Of a DNA stretch of 64,000 nt, positions 32,596 to 42,957 are shown one piece after another. Source of the stretch: Chitinophagales bacterium (GTDB lineage Bacteria > Bacteroidota > Bacteroidia > Chitinophagales > Saprospiraceae). The stretch's first letter is position 1; every line of letters begins with the position of its first letter. The position numbers and the translations under genes were made by a program. Below the pieces are notes generated by a model. That model saw only the letters and a list, made by a program, of their open reading frames with translations, made no database searches and was not told the origin of the DNA. The DNA is taken from NCBI GenBank assembly GCA_013297745.1, contig JAAFIM010000014.1:1-64000 (forward strand). The letters run 5' to 3'.

Positions 32596-33315
32596 ATGCA
32601 GTGGCGGATTTTTAGCTTGCCATTCTTTGGATTTGCAATAAGTTTTTTTTCAGCTCACAGCAGCAGTGCGCAACAACCATTCACTAGAGCAGGGGCAAGA
32701 CATAAAAAAGATTTTGAGACTTTTTCTAATTGGGATTGGTCGAAATGCCAAAAAATAGCAACTATTAATAAAGTCGCTGGTGATTCTTTATTTGTTAGTG
32801 CTACGTTTTTTAATGTTTATACAAAACATTGCTGTATAGATACTGTAAAAAATGATACTCAAATTGTAAAATGGACATCAATACAGAGTTTTACCACGTC
32901 AAAAGAGACTATTGAATGGATTGGAGAAAAGCATTTGTCTAGCAGCCAAATCCTCGTATATGACCCAGATACAACCCAACCACGCAAGCTAATCTTGGAG
33001 GCTACTATGAATTTCGTGCAATATGATTCCATTTGTGAGTCCACATTTGCGGGTCGGTATAATGTATGGTCGTACAACTACAAGAAACAGCACCTTGAGG
33101 AATCTAAAAAATGGGTCGTAGATACTTGTTTTATAGATATTCGCTATCCTAATGGTAGCCCTGAAATAGAAGGACAATACTACGCGAAAGCAGATTGCCG
33201 CACATTAGAATATAAAAAAATGGGAATTTGGCGTTATTTCAACCCAGACGGCACCCTACAAAGAGAAGAGAACCATTCGCCTTTTGTACGATTACGGCAA
33301 CGCCAAAGAGAATAA
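32596..33315 (+). CDS. Exported protein with MORN-like C-terminus
   Basis: 239 residues starting MQWRIFSLPFFGFAISFFSA, a signal peptide ending near SSSAQQ. The C-terminal part (RYPNGSPEIEGQYY, then MGIWRYFNPDGTLQREE) resembles one or two MORN/YwqK-type repeats, common in Bacteroidota exported proteins of unknown role. The middle is unassigned. It stands alone before clpB. The upstream gap to 32470 shows no clear promoter. Confidence 0.65.
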   Translation: MQWRIFSLPFFGFAISFFSAHSSSAQQPFTRAGARHKKDFETFSNWDWSKCQKIATINKVAGDSLFVSATFFNVYTKHCCIDTVKNDTQIVKWTSIQSFTTSKETIEWIGEKHLSSSQILVYDPDTTQPRKLILEATMNFVQYDSICESTFAGRYNVWSYNYKKQHLEESKKWVVDTCFIDIRYPNGSPEIEGQYYAKADCRTLEYKKMGIWRYFNPDGTLQREENHSPFVRLRQRQRE

Positions 33316-33360
33316 TTTTTTATTTTACTACCCCTAAAATACTCTTACCATTTCAAAACA

Positions 33361-35982
33361 ATGTCAAATATGTTAGACAAACTAACCGAAAAGGCTAGAC
33401 AAGCTATCCTCAAAGCGCAAGAATACGTGCGCGCTCGCCAGCAACAAGAGGTACAAATTGCACACTTATTGCGGGCTATGTTAGACGGCGAAATCTCCGT
33501 TGGCGCGTTATTCAAAAAATTGAATATCAACGAAACCGAACTCAATAATAAACTCGCTGTGATTATGGATTCTTATCCAAAAGTCTACGGCGTCAACAAT
33601 TACGGCAGCCACTTATCCAAAGAAGCCAGCGCGGCGGTTCAAATTAGCCAAACCATAGCCAAAGAATCAGGCGATGAGTTTGTGGCTGTGGATTTATTGC
33701 TGTTGGGGATTTTGAAAGTAGAAAGCGACCCAACCGCACGCTTGTTGAAAACTTTGGGTTTGAAAGAAGCAGAACTACAAGCAGCTATCAAAGAACAGCG
33801 CAAAGGAAAAACCATCACCAGCGAAAGTGCTGAAAATGAGTTCAATGCGTTGCAAAAATTTGCTGTTAATCTCAACGATGCTGTCCGCACGGGCAAATTA
33901 GACCGCGTAATCGGCCGCGACGAAGAAATCCGCCGCATTTTGCACATTTTATCCCGCCGCAAAAAGAATAATCCTATCATCATCGGCGAGCCTGGCGTGG
34001 GCAAAACCGCTATAGTAGAAGGTTTGGCTTGGCGCATAGTCAATGCTGACGTTCCCGATAATTTGAAAGACAAAACCGTTTACGCGTTGGACTTGGCTGC
34101 TTTGGTGGCTGGTGCAAAATATAAAGGCGAGTTTGAAGAGCGTTTGAAAGCCGTAGTCAAAGAAGTTTCCGCTTCTGAAGAGGTGATTTTATTCATTGAT
34201 GAAATTCACACCCTTATCGGCGCAGGTGGCGGCGGCGGTGCTATGGATGCTGCCAACATATTGAAACCAGCTTTGGCAAGAGGCGAACTAAGAACAATAG
34301 GCGCAACGACTTTGGACGAATATCAAAAGTATTTTGAACAAGATAAAGCCTTAGAGCGTCGTTTCCAAAAGATATTGGTGGATGAACCCACAGAGGACGA
34401 AACTGTAGCCATTTTGCGCGGCTTGCGCGAGGGTTACGAAACGCATCACCAAGTCCGCATTTTGGATAGTGCTTTGGTGGCTGCTGCCCAATTATCCAAC
34501 CGCTACATTAGCGATAGAGCTTTGCCAGATAAAGCTATAGATTTGATAGACGAAGCCGCATCCAAGTTGCGTTTGGAACTCAATTCAATGCCCGAAGAAT
34601 TGGACGAATTGGATAGAAAAGTGCGCAATTTAGAGATTGAAAAAGAAGCTGTCAAACGCGATGGCGACCAGAAAAAGTTGTCCAGCATCAACGAGCAAAT
34701 TGCCAATATCAACGAAAATTTGGTAAAACTCAAAACCGCTTGGAACGCAGAAAAAGAGATGATTAGCATCATTCAAGCCTGCAAAACCAAAGTCGCCGAA
34801 TACAAACTACAAGCCGAACAAGCCCGCAGACAAGGCGATTATGCCAAAGTAGCAGAATTGGAATATGGCAAAATTAAAGAGCAAGAAAACATACTCAAAA
34901 ACGCCACCGACCAACTCAATCAGTTATCGCCCGACAAACGTATGACAGACGGTGAGGTTGATGCCAACGATATTGCCGAAGTTGTAGCCCGTTGGACGGG
35001 AATACCCGTAGCTAAAATGTTGGCCAGCGACCGCGAAAAATTACTCCGTTTGGAAGAAGAAATCGGCCAGCGCGTTATTGGACAAAAAGCAGCCGTAAAA
35101 GCTGTTTCAGATGCAGTGCGCCAAAGCCGCGCAGGCTTGCAAGATGCGGGCAAACCTATAGGTTCGTTCATTTTTATGGGAACTACAGGCGTGGGAAAAA
35201 CCGAATTAGCCAAAGCTTTAGCGGAAGTTTTGTTCAACGACGAAAACGCGATTGTGCGTTTTGATATGTCCGAGTATATGGAAAAACAAGCCGTAGCGCG
35301 GTTGATTGGTCCTCCTCCAGGTTATATTGGTTATGAAGAAGGCGGCCAACTGACCAACGCCATCCGCCGTCGCCCTTATTCTATAGTTTTGTTGGACGAA
35401 ATAGAAAAAGCTCACCCCGACACGTTCAATATTCTTTTGCAAGTTTTGGACGATGGGCGTTTGACTGATAACAAAGGGCGCATTGCCAATTTCAAAAACA
35501 CGATAATTATTATGACCTCCAACACAGGTGCTGATATTATCCGCGAGAATTTTGAAGGATTGGAAGACGCTCCCGAACCCAAACGCAGCGACATTATAGA
35601 AACCACCCGCTTGGAAGTGATTGAGGCGATGAAACAGTTTATGCGCCCCGAATTTATCAACCGTATCGACGAAAAATTGATGTTCACACCATTGAACCGA
35701 GCAGAGATTTTCCAAATTATGCAGTTGATGTTCAAAAGTATCAAAAAACGCGCCACACAACAAGGTTACGGGTTAGAAATGAGCGATGAAGGAGCTACTT
35801 GGTTGGCAGATTTGGGTTACGAGCCTGTATTTGGTGCGCGCCCTATGAAGCGAGTATTGCAGCGCGAAATCATCAACGAATTGTCAAAAGAAATGCTTTC
35901 GGGCAAATTTGTGCCTGGCGATACGATATTGATAGATTTGGACAAAGTGCGCCAAAAACTTACTTTTGTTAAGAAAATTTAA
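33361..35982 (+). CDS. clpB: ATP-dependent disaggregase ClpB
   Basis: 873 residues, the normal length. Two N-terminal Clp repeats (~5-145), first AAA+ module with [10 protein letters not shown] (Walker A) and [13 protein letters not shown] (Walker B), a ClpB-type coiled-coil middle domain (~410-525), and second AAA+ module with [16 protein letters not shown] and [12 protein letters not shown]. It resolves protein aggregates with DnaK in the cytoplasm. No LGF/IGF loop for ClpP binding was noted, consistent with ClpB rather than ClpA/C. It is monocistronic. Confidence 0.97.
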   Translation: MSNMLDKLTEKARQAILKAQEYVRARQQQEVQIAHLLRAMLDGEISVGALFKKLNINETELNNKLAVIMDSYPKVYGVNNYGSHLSKEASAAVQISQTIAKESGDEFVAVDLLLLGILKVESDPTARLLKTLGLKEAELQAAIKEQRKGKTITSESAENEFNALQKFAVNLNDAVRTGKLDRVIGRDEEIRRILHILSRRKKNNPIIIGEPGVGKTAIVEGLAWRIVNADVPDNLKDKTVYALDLAALVAGAKYKGEFEERLKAVVKEVSASEEVILFIDEIHTLIGAGGGGGAMDAANILKPALARGELRTIGATTLDEYQKYFEQDKALERRFQKILVDEPTEDETVAILRGLREGYETHHQVRILDSALVAAAQLSNRYISDRALPDKAIDLIDEAASKLRLELNSMPEELDELDRKVRNLEIEKEAVKRDGDQKKLSSINEQIANINENLVKLKTAWNAEKEMISIIQACKTKVAEYKLQAEQARRQGDYAKVAELEYGKIKEQENILKNATDQLNQLSPDKRMTDGEVDANDIAEVVARWTGIPVAKMLASDREKLLRLEEEIGQRVIGQKAAVKAVSDAVRQSRAGLQDAGKPIGSFIFMGTTGVGKTELAKALAEVLFNDENAIVRFDMSEYMEKQAVARLIGPPPGYIGYEEGGQLTNAIRRRPYSIVLLDEIEKAHPDTFNILLQVLDDGRLTDNKGRIANFKNTIIIMTSNTGADIIRENFEGLEDAPEPKRSDIIETTRLEVIEAMKQFMRPEFINRIDEKLMFTPLNRAEIFQIMQLMFKSIKKRATQQGYGLEMSDEGATWLADLGYEPVFGARPMKRVLQREIINELSKEMLSGKFVPGDTILIDLDKVRQKLTFVKKI

Positions 35983-36131
35983 CAAAAATTTATAGTTTAA
36001 AAATAGCTAAAAGGCTAAAAAAGCCAGAAATGAAGAGAAAAATGCAGAAAAGTGAAAAAAATATAACAAAAACATAGTTTTTTTTTAACAAAATTCATTT
36101 TTTTACGTTTCATAGGAAACCCAAAATATCA

Positions 36132-36163
36132 AAAGCTAACTTTGACAAGGTTAGCTTTTTTTA
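36132..36163 (+). terminator. Terminator between clpB and the MerR-type gene
   Basis: AAGCTAAC / GTTAGCTT stem with T7 after, 150 bases past the clpB stop. The intervening AT-rich stretch (35983-36131) holds nothing else I recognise. Confidence 0.7.
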
Positions 36164-36205
36164 TATGGATAAATCTTTCATTTCTCCAATCTAAATTTTT
36201 TCGTT

Positions 36206-37084
36206 GTGGCTAATTATTATATCAAAGATTTGGAAACGCTGTCAGGCATCAAAGCGCACACCATACGCATTTGGGAGCAGCGTTATGGGCTGATAGAACC
36301 TCAGCGCACAGGCGGGAACATTCGCTACTACACAGATGATGACCTAAAATATATTTTGAACATTGCATTTTTGAATAAAAACGGGCTTCGGATTTCTCAA
36401 ATTGCTCAAATGAGTAGAGAAGATATTAATAAAAAAGTAGCGACCATTTCTACCGACAACAGCGAAAACAGCAGCCATTTGCAGACGCTAACGATGGCTA
36501 TGATGAACTTGGACTTCGACCTATTTGAGCAAGTTTTGTTCGCTAATGTGCGCAAAAACAACTTAGAAAGTACTATCATAGAACTCATACTACCCTTTTT
36601 GGAAAAAATAAACCTACTTTGGGTAACAGGCGCTATCAATACCGTACACGAACAATTTGTACATAATTTATTTAGAAAAAAACTTTTGTCAGCAGTCGCT
36701 TCCCTACCCAAACCTGATAGCAAAACTAGCGTAATGTTGTACCTAATGGACGGAGAAGAGACAGAAATTATCTTGGTAATCGTACAATACCTGCTCAAAA
36801 TAAGAGGCTTACAGGTTATATATTTAGGTCAGCACATCAATTTGGAAGACTTGGAAATTGCATATAAAATAAAAACCCCAGCCTATGTATTTACTAGCAT
36901 ATCTGAGCATCATCCCAAAACTTCCATACAAGATTATGTCAATCAGCTGTCAAAAGTCTGTGAAGAATCTAAAATTTTGCTTACAGGTTATCAAGTGCTA
37001 AACTTACAAATGGAAAACCAATCAATAGAAATTCTAGAAGATTTTTATGAAATGATTTATTATTTTAATAAAATTCCAAAATAA
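36206..37084 (+). CDS. MerR-type regulator with degenerate B12-binding fold
   Basis: 292 residues starting at a GTG (VANYYIKDLETLSG). MerR helix-turn-helix at 1-70: GIKAHTIRIWEQRYGLIEPQ and GGNIRYYTDDDLKYI. Residues ~90-290 match the CarH/LitR-type cobalamin-binding region (helical cap, then Rossmann fold: YLMDGEETEIILVIVQYLL, VIYLGQHI). The usual B12 motif with a ligand histidine (E-x-H-x-x-G) reads GEETEI here, so the histidine is missing and light or B12 sensing may be lost. Such regulators control carotenoid and membrane genes; the adjacent YceI gene is a plausible target. Confidence 0.82.
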   Translation: MANYYIKDLETLSGIKAHTIRIWEQRYGLIEPQRTGGNIRYYTDDDLKYILNIAFLNKNGLRISQIAQMSREDINKKVATISTDNSENSSHLQTLTMAMMNLDFDLFEQVLFANVRKNNLESTIIELILPFLEKINLLWVTGAINTVHEQFVHNLFRKKLLSAVASLPKPDSKTSVMLYLMDGEETEIILVIVQYLLKIRGLQVIYLGQHINLEDLEIAYKIKTPAYVFTSISEHHPKTSIQDYVNQLSKVCEESKILLTGYQVLNLQMENQSIEILEDFYEMIYYFNKIPK

Positions 37085-37094
37085 TAATTGGTAC

Positions 37095-37124
37095 AGCCCT
37101 TTCCCAACAAGAAAGGGTTTTTTT
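37095..37124 (+). terminator. Terminator after the MerR-type gene
   Basis: CCCTTTC / GAAAGGG stem followed by T7. Confidence 0.7.
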
Positions 37125-37179
37125 GTGTTAATTTTTTGTTATTTTAGCCACAACTATCTATATCTACAAACGATTAGCT

Positions 37180-37187
37180 TAGTTTTG
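37180..37187 (+). promoter_or_regulatory. Putative yceI promoter
   Basis: TAGTTTTG fits the -7 consensus, 35 bases before the ATG at 37222. Confidence 0.5.
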
Positions 37188-37221
37188 CAGGATATTTTCT
37201 AATCCATTAAAACATAAATAA

Positions 37222-37746
37222 ATGATGCGCATACTTTTTTCGCTTTCAGCCGCTTTTTTATTAATAATTGGTTCAGCTTTTACCATTATTTATAACCAAA
37301 ATTGGCAAATAGCCAACAATCACCAAATCAAATTTTCTACCCACAAAGCAGAAGGTAATTTCAAAACATTTAGTGGCGAACTTGTATTCAATGAAAGCAA
37401 TTTGGCTGCTTCGTCGTTTAATGTACAAATAGAAGTGGCCAGTATCAACACAGGCAATGCCTTAAAAAACAATCACGCCAAAAGTGCAAAATGGTTTGAT
37501 GCCAAAAAATATCCTTACATCAAATTTGTGTCTACAGCCATCAGCAAAAGTGCCACAGGATTTGAAGCCAAAGGCGACTTAGAAATGCACGGGGTCAAAA
37601 AACAAATTAGCATCCCATTTAATTTTAGCAACAATAGTTTCAAAGGCAAATTTGAGGTCAATCGCAAAGATTATGGCATTGTGGGTGTGGGCGATGTTGG
37701 CAATACTGTAGCTTTGGATATTACTGTACCCGTTACCAAAAAATAA
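37222..37746 (+). CDS. yceI: YceI-family periplasmic lipid-binding protein
   Basis: 174 residues with a signal sequence (MMRILFSLSAAFLLIIGSAF). YceI lipocalin-like barrel: WQIANNHQIKFSTHKAEGNF, VASINTGNALKNNHAKSAKW, FEAKGDLEMHGVKKQISIPF. Members bind isoprenoid chains. The gene follows a carotenoid-type MerR regulator and is four bases before a small membrane-protein gene, with which it forms an operon. Confidence 0.92.
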   Translation: MMRILFSLSAAFLLIIGSAFTIIYNQNWQIANNHQIKFSTHKAEGNFKTFSGELVFNESNLAASSFNVQIEVASINTGNALKNNHAKSAKWFDAKKYPYIKFVSTAISKSATGFEAKGDLEMHGVKKQISIPFNFSNNSFKGKFEVNRKDYGIVGVGDVGNTVALDITVPVTKK

Positions 37747-37750
37747 GAAT

Positions 37751-38161
37751 ATGAATCCACTTTTAAAACTATTGCTTTGGGGTATTTCGTCCGCTATTTT
37801 GTCTGGCTCTATTTGTATGTTTTACAATAGAATGCACCAAGAAGCTTCAGCTACAGATTATACTGAGGTATTGAATGTTTATGGAATGTATGGCGCTAGT
37901 ATGATAGGCTGTGTTTTGGCGGCCTTAGGTTATTGGATATTGACTTTGATAAGCTCCAAATGGGTGGATATTATACACAACAGTATTTTTTTAGCGATTT
38001 CAATGGCTAGTTTTTATCCAGTATTTAGCTTTACTTTTCCTGAAGGTTCAGAATTAGACCCAGCACTTTTTTTAAGTTTGGCTGCGCCTATGCACTTTGT
38101 GCCTATGTTGGCTTGGTTGATGCTAAAACCTTTGTTTGAACATAATAAAGCAACGAATTAA
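37751..38161 (+). CDS. Small four-helix membrane protein
   Basis: 136 residues with about four hydrophobic segments (near 7-24, 45-68, 75-95 and 108-128) and a short hydrophilic end. No conserved motif recognised. Its ATG lies four bases after the yceI stop, so it is co-translated and may act in the same membrane-lipid process. Confidence 0.75.
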   Translation: MNPLLKLLLWGISSAILSGSICMFYNRMHQEASATDYTEVLNVYGMYGASMIGCVLAALGYWILTLISSKWVDIIHNSIFLAISMASFYPVFSFTFPEGSELDPALFLSLAAPMHFVPMLAWLMLKPLFEHNKATN

Positions 38162-38285
38162 AAAAAATATCAAAAAATGGGATTTATACCCAACTTTTAT
38201 TCATAAAAGCCGTTTTAAGCTATATTACTTCCAAATAGCTTTTACTAACCGTCTTTATGACTAATTTTTGATATTTTTTCTGCGT

Positions 38286-38936
38286 ATGGGTACAAAATTT
38301 ACACACTTATCCAGCCTGTTTCAGATGTTTCGGCTAATTCCACTAAGCCAACATTTTGCCCTAATTCGTTTTTTCAAACAACACGAAAAAGAAATTGAAC
38401 AATTACCCACAGAGGAGCACATTACGATGTTGGCTTACTTTGTAGATGCCTTACACCAAGAAGGCGGTCAAGACACAGCGCTGATTAAAAATGCTGAAGA
38501 TTTGCTTCAATTATCTATTTTACACAACTTACAATTTGTAGATGGAGAAGATATTTATCTGCGGACGCTTTACCAAAAGACTATAGCACATTTGCGCCTC
38601 AATCAGCTAGAAAAAGCTACCAAAATAGCCAGACAATTGCTACACCTTGCACCACATAGCCGCCAATACAGACAATTGTTGCAGGAATGTTTGCTGTTAA
38701 ATCGTCCAAATTGGGTTAAAAATTGCTTTGGTTTAGGTATTTTTGCTTTGGCTGCTGCTATCAGTTTTTCAGTTACCAATATCTTATTTATAGAATCCTT
38801 TTATTATAATTGGTTGATAATCAGCCAATTGTTTGAATTTTCTGCTTATGGTTTATCTGTTCTTTTCCTATTGGCGGGGTTGTTTGGACATTATTATTTT
38901 GTGCAAATGCAGGTCAAAAAAGAGCTAATTTTATAA
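38286..38936 (+). CDS. Hypothetical protein with two C-terminal membrane helices
   Basis: 216 residues from the ATG at 38286 (MGTKFTHLSSLFQ); an upstream TTG would add six residues and is less likely. The first ~140 residues are soluble and helical, with a TPR-like stretch (LRTLYQKTIAHLRLNQLEKA). Two hydrophobic segments (~150-175 and ~185-208) place the C-terminus in the membrane. Family unknown. A shared terminator separates it from the convergent methyltransferase gene. Confidence 0.65.
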   Translation: MGTKFTHLSSLFQMFRLIPLSQHFALIRFFKQHEKEIEQLPTEEHITMLAYFVDALHQEGGQDTALIKNAEDLLQLSILHNLQFVDGEDIYLRTLYQKTIAHLRLNQLEKATKIARQLLHLAPHSRQYRQLLQECLLLNRPNWVKNCFGLGIFALAAAISFSVTNILFIESFYYNWLIISQLFEFSAYGLSVLFLLAGLFGHYYFVQMQVKKELIL

Positions 38937-38968
38937 CGCTACTATTTGTTTTTACTTTTGATACAACA

Positions 38969-39004
38969 CAAAAGCCCTTCCTCGTCCGAGAAAGGGCTTT
39001 TTTT
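38969..39004. terminator. Bidirectional terminator
   Basis: AAAGCCCTT / AAGGGCTTT arms with flanking A and T runs, between convergent genes. Confidence 0.8.
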
Positions 39005-39011
39005 ATGCTCA

Positions 39012-39821
39012 TTAAGCGAATAAATTAATGTCTTTGCGCACAGCTACTAAGTTTTGAAAAGCGAATAGTTCGTGTAAATACTCATTCGCAAAATTCATTT
39101 CCAACACCCCTTGAGGCAGCAGCCGATATAGGCGATAATTGGGCGCGAGCAAACTGCGAATATCTCTAAAAAAAGTGCGGCTGGCTATATTCGTTTCCCC
39201 AAATTCTATCTGCATAATCGCAATTTTTTGCGTTTCAATCCATTCTTTTGCGCCCTGTAGCGCGGATAATTCGTGCCCTTCTATATCTATTTTGAAAAAA
39301 TCCACATTATCAATTCCCGCTTCTTTTGCCCATTGGTCAAAGCTAATCAGTTGAATTTCAGTCTGTTGAATTTGGCTTTTGTGAGTTTGGCTAATCGTAT
39401 CGGCGTATAAAGTAGCGTGTTCAGAACCTTGCGCGCTGACGTGGTCGTAAATAACCGCCGTTTGTGTCTCGGCGGATAAGCCTTTATTAACACATTGTAT
39501 ATTAGCTTGTTGTGCAAATTTTTGCTGCAAGCGAGCGAAAGTTTTGGGATGCGGTTCAAAACAATAAATCTGCCCTTGATAACCCAATTTCAAACACGCT
39601 TGCGCATAATCGCCCTCGTTTGCGCCCACATCAAAGATATTTTTGGGCTTATATTTTTGCAAAATCGTTTTTAACAAAAACGCCTCTCCACTCGCTTCAA
39701 AAGATTGGTGATTGAGTAAGCCCAACCCTTTCATACCAAAACGGAGTAGCAATTCATTCCATTTTCTAAAAAAAGGTCTTGCGAACAAAAATAAATAAAC
39801 GCTATAGATAAAATTTTTCAT
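39012..39821 (-). CDS. FkbM-family methyltransferase
   Basis: 269 residues. The SAM-binding motif IFDVGANEGDYAQACLKLG lies near residues 62-80, then IYCFEPHPKTFARL and VDFFKIDIEGHELSALQGA, all diagnostic of FkbM methyltransferases, which O-methylate sugars or polyketides. The N-terminal ~30 residues are hydrophobic and basic. It is 16 bases downstream of the M1 peptidase gene. The target is unknown; a second FkbM gene occurs at 51961. Confidence 0.88.
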   Translation of the reverse strand: MKNFIYSVYLFLFARPFFRKWNELLLRFGMKGLGLLNHQSFEASGEAFLLKTILQKYKPKNIFDVGANEGDYAQACLKLGYQGQIYCFEPHPKTFARLQQKFAQQANIQCVNKGLSAETQTAVIYDHVSAQGSEHATLYADTISQTHKSQIQQTEIQLISFDQWAKEAGIDNVDFFKIDIEGHELSALQGAKEWIETQKIAIMQIEFGETNIASRTFFRDIRSLLAPNYRLYRLLPQGVLEMNFANEYLHELFAFQNLVAVRKDINLFA

Positions 39822-39837
39822 CGTTCAAAATTCAGTT

Positions 39838-42800
39838 TTAAATAATTTCCACCTTGCGCGCCAAACGGATAGGATTAAGTGCGCGAGTATTAACACTAAA
39901 GCTAATTCTAGTCCAATAATTGCCCTGTGATTGCAACTGGCGGGATAAATCCGTGTTGGAAACTACAGGAAAATAAACCCCAGCCATTCCATTAACTATA
40001 TCCAACATAAAGCCGCCATTATAGAATAAAGTTTGGCTAATGCTTTGTATTTGCAAAGAAGGTTCTGAATTTACAAAATAAGCCACATCAAAATAAGGTT
40101 TTATTCTCAACCATTTCATCCCAATATGCAGGCGGATAGGAATAGCCGTTTTGAAATTGGCAGCTATCAAAAATTTATTCGTATGTCCATCATTCACCGC
40201 ACGCGCTATTGGGGTTTTAAACCCGCCTTCCTGCAAGGAGATTTGTTGGGAGAAAAATCCCGTTTGTTGGCTTCTACCCAAAAACAAGTTGTCATATTGA
40301 TAATCAGTAACATTGCGACTTGCCAACTGTAAAGGAAACGCGCCAAAAATTCTGTCTGTGTGCGCAATAAACCCGCCAGCGAACAAACGAATATCAGCAG
40401 CAGAAAACGCATTATACATAAATCTGTGATTAGATTCTGTGCTTAGTTTTAAATAGTGTTGGGTTTGGTTAAATGATTGATAATTAGCGTATTCCAACAC
40501 AGCCAGCGCGCTATAAGGGTTTAATTTTCTACCGTTGCTAATGCTATATTGCAATCTGTGCGTGCTGCGCCATTTGTAGGTTTTATCATTTACTGCAAAA
40601 TAAACCGTATCTGGGCTAACCACAGAGGTAAAAACGGGGCGTTCTTCGCCAAAAACGAGATTTTGAAAACTAATTTCTTGTCTTAATTTGCTATTTCTGC
40701 GCTTGCGGGGCAATTCCAACTCTACGAAATTTTGTAAACGTACATATCGGGTTTGGTAATCATATTGCTCATTTTTGAAATAATGATAACTGCGCGCCGA
40801 AAACCCTATAGTTAGTCTTTGATAGGGTAAATGCTGACTTGGCAGGTGATTATATTGAATATCAGCCATTCCCACCAAATTTTTGCCACCAAAACCAAAC
40901 ATAGGGCTTATAATATACTGCCACTTGCGCAAAGGTAAAGGGGAATTGTAAGCAGCCAAACCCAGCATAAACCCGTCGTAACGGTTGTAGCCCAATATAG
41001 GTAATAAATTTAAGCGTTTGGCGGTCAATTTTCTAAAATTGGGGATAAGCCCAACGGTAAATTTTTCCTTTTTGTTGTTGCTCGGTTGAATATCGGGAAC
41101 GTTGTTGTAAGCGTCCAATTGCACTACAGTTTGGGTGGAAGCCGCTATGACAATGTTCGTGTCTTGGTTGGGGCGCAAATTTTTAACCCAAATCGCTTGT
41201 TCGGTAGAATTGGTGTCGTATTTATGGTTTAGGCTTATCGGAATGGTCAATTCGCCCTTATTTTTGACCGTGATATAAAAACTATCTTTTTCAAACCGCT
41301 GGCGCGTAATCGCATAATCTATAGTTTTGGTTGTTTGTAGCCAATCTTTGAAAAACCAATCCAAATTCTCGCCCGTTTCTTGCTCAAAAACCGCTTGCAA
41401 ATCGGCTGGGCTGGGATGGCGATATTTCCATTTATCAAAATACTGATGCAGAATATAATCCATTTTTTCCGTACCCAAATAACGCTCCAAATGGCGCAAT
41501 AACATAGTCGGTTTGGCGTAAGCCGTCAGATAATAATTGATAGGCGTGGCGTCTTGCGAGTGTGTACAAACGGGCTGCTCTTCTCCCCTACGCGCTTGGT
41601 ACAAAAACGCCAACTGTTTTTGGTCTAACATTTCTTTGGACAAATACGCATCTTCATAACGAGATTCTACATAAGAGTTGAAACCCTCATCCTGCCAAGC
41701 ATTTAGCCGCTCATTGCTGCCCAAAATCCCATAAAACCAGTTATGTCCAACCTCGTGCATAATCACCACTTCTAACGCACGTGCATCGCCCGATAAACCA
41801 ATAACCGTAACAGTTGGATATTCCATTCCACCACCAGCACCGAGTGCAGATTGCACAGCCGTAACTTGATTGTATGGGTAAAAGCCAACTACGTTTGAGT
41901 AAAAATCTACAGAGCGTTTGAGGTATAAACTTGCATCTTGCCACAAATCGGCTTCTTCTTTGCTAAACATCGCGTAAGTCGTAACCATTTTACCATTTTT
42001 GAGCTGAACGCTGTCTATTAGCACAAAATAACGCTTATCTGCAAAAAAAGCGAAATCGTGGGCGTTTTCTATCTTATAAGTTATCGTTTTAAACGTTTTG
42101 GAGGAGACGGGGAAAGTGTCTTGCAGGTTTTTGGGATTTATACTTTTGAAATCGTAAGCTTTGGTAAAATCGGCTCTTTTTTGTAAGAACTCTTTTTCCG
42201 ATTGGTTTTGCAAATCCCCAGAAGCCCCCACCACATAATTTTCGGGCAAGGTTAAGCTAACTTCAAAACTGCCATATTCGCTATAAAATTCCCCTTGGTT
42301 CAAATAGGGCATTTCGTGCCAACCTTCGCGGTCATAAACGGCGGGTTTGGGATACCATTGGGTAATTTGATAAGATTGCTCCACGTGTCCGAGTCTTGAA
42401 ACCGATTTGGGAATTTTCAACCGCATCGGGCTGCTAATTTCCACACTTTGGTTGGGCGCAAGCGGCGTAGCCAATTCAACTTTAGCTATATCAATAAAAC
42501 CATCTTTAAACTGCCAATTCAATTTTTGATTATCCGCTTTAAACTCCAAACTATCAATATAGCCGCGCGCTTCTTCCTTTTCAAAATACCAACCCAAATT
42601 GCCATCTGCTGTGAGTTGTCGCCCTAAGGCTGTATTTCTATTCTTATAAGCGTTGGGGTATAAATGCAAATAGATAAACTTGAGCGTATCAGGCGAATTA
42701 TTTTGGTATTTCATCGTCCATTGCCCGCGCAAAAAATGCTTTTCATCGTCCAAAGTTACCGCTATTTTATAGTCAGCTTGTTGTTGAAAGTAGTTTTTTT

Positions 42801-42864
42801 GAGCAGCAATTTCATTAAAAGCAATACATAAAAAACTTATTATCAGTAATTTGTAAAAATTCAT
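39838..42864 (-). CDS. M1-family metallopeptidase, secreted
   Basis: 1008 residues from the ATG at 42862-42864, which begins a clean signal peptide (MNFYKLLIISFLCIAFNEIAA); 16 codons upstream are open but hydrophobic and implausible. The catalytic core HEVGHNWFYGILGSNE...DEGFNSYVESRYED gives the HExxH + Glu zinc site, and GGGMEYPTVTVIG is the M1 exopeptidase motif. The C-terminal ~400 residues are beta-rich and resemble an outer-membrane-type extension found in Bacteroidota M1 enzymes. It probably trims peptides in the periplasm or at the cell surface. Confidence 0.9.
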   Translation of the reverse strand: MNFYKLLIISFLCIAFNEIAAQKNYFQQQADYKIAVTLDDEKHFLRGQWTMKYQNNSPDTLKFIYLHLYPNAYKNRNTALGRQLTADGNLGWYFEKEEARGYIDSLEFKADNQKLNWQFKDGFIDIAKVELATPLAPNQSVEISSPMRLKIPKSVSRLGHVEQSYQITQWYPKPAVYDREGWHEMPYLNQGEFYSEYGSFEVSLTLPENYVVGASGDLQNQSEKEFLQKRADFTKAYDFKSINPKNLQDTFPVSSKTFKTITYKIENAHDFAFFADKRYFVLIDSVQLKNGKMVTTYAMFSKEEADLWQDASLYLKRSVDFYSNVVGFYPYNQVTAVQSALGAGGGMEYPTVTVIGLSGDARALEVVIMHEVGHNWFYGILGSNERLNAWQDEGFNSYVESRYEDAYLSKEMLDQKQLAFLYQARRGEEQPVCTHSQDATPINYYLTAYAKPTMLLRHLERYLGTEKMDYILHQYFDKWKYRHPSPADLQAVFEQETGENLDWFFKDWLQTTKTIDYAITRQRFEKDSFYITVKNKGELTIPISLNHKYDTNSTEQAIWVKNLRPNQDTNIVIAASTQTVVQLDAYNNVPDIQPSNNKKEKFTVGLIPNFRKLTAKRLNLLPILGYNRYDGFMLGLAAYNSPLPLRKWQYIISPMFGFGGKNLVGMADIQYNHLPSQHLPYQRLTIGFSARSYHYFKNEQYDYQTRYVRLQNFVELELPRKRRNSKLRQEISFQNLVFGEERPVFTSVVSPDTVYFAVNDKTYKWRSTHRLQYSISNGRKLNPYSALAVLEYANYQSFNQTQHYLKLSTESNHRFMYNAFSAADIRLFAGGFIAHTDRIFGAFPLQLASRNVTDYQYDNLFLGRSQQTGFFSQQISLQEGGFKTPIARAVNDGHTNKFLIAANFKTAIPIRLHIGMKWLRIKPYFDVAYFVNSEPSLQIQSISQTLFYNGGFMLDIVNGMAGVYFPVVSNTDLSRQLQSQGNYWTRISFSVNTRALNPIRLARKVEII

Positions 42865-42901
42865 ACTAAAAATTTTAAAAATAAAAATAAAAATAAAAGC
42901 G

Positions 42902-42909
42902 CAAAAATA
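42902..42909 (-). promoter_or_regulatory. Putative M1 peptidase promoter
   Basis: The minus strand reads TATTTTTG, 38 bases before the chosen start; it supports the shorter reading. Confidence 0.5.
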
Positions 42910-42922
42910 CAAAAAGGGTTTA

Positions 42923-42930
42923 TAACTTTG
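42923..42930 (+). promoter_or_regulatory. Putative DUF2752 gene promoter
   Basis: TAACTTTG followed by CAG, 28 bases before the ATG at 42958, divergent from the peptidase promoter. Confidence 0.55.
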
Positions 42931-42957
42931 CAGTAAGGTGTTTATTTTCTACTAATT

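Noticed and set aside
35218..35763. 181-residue minus-strand frame
   Set aside because: Antisense to the second AAA+ module of clpB.
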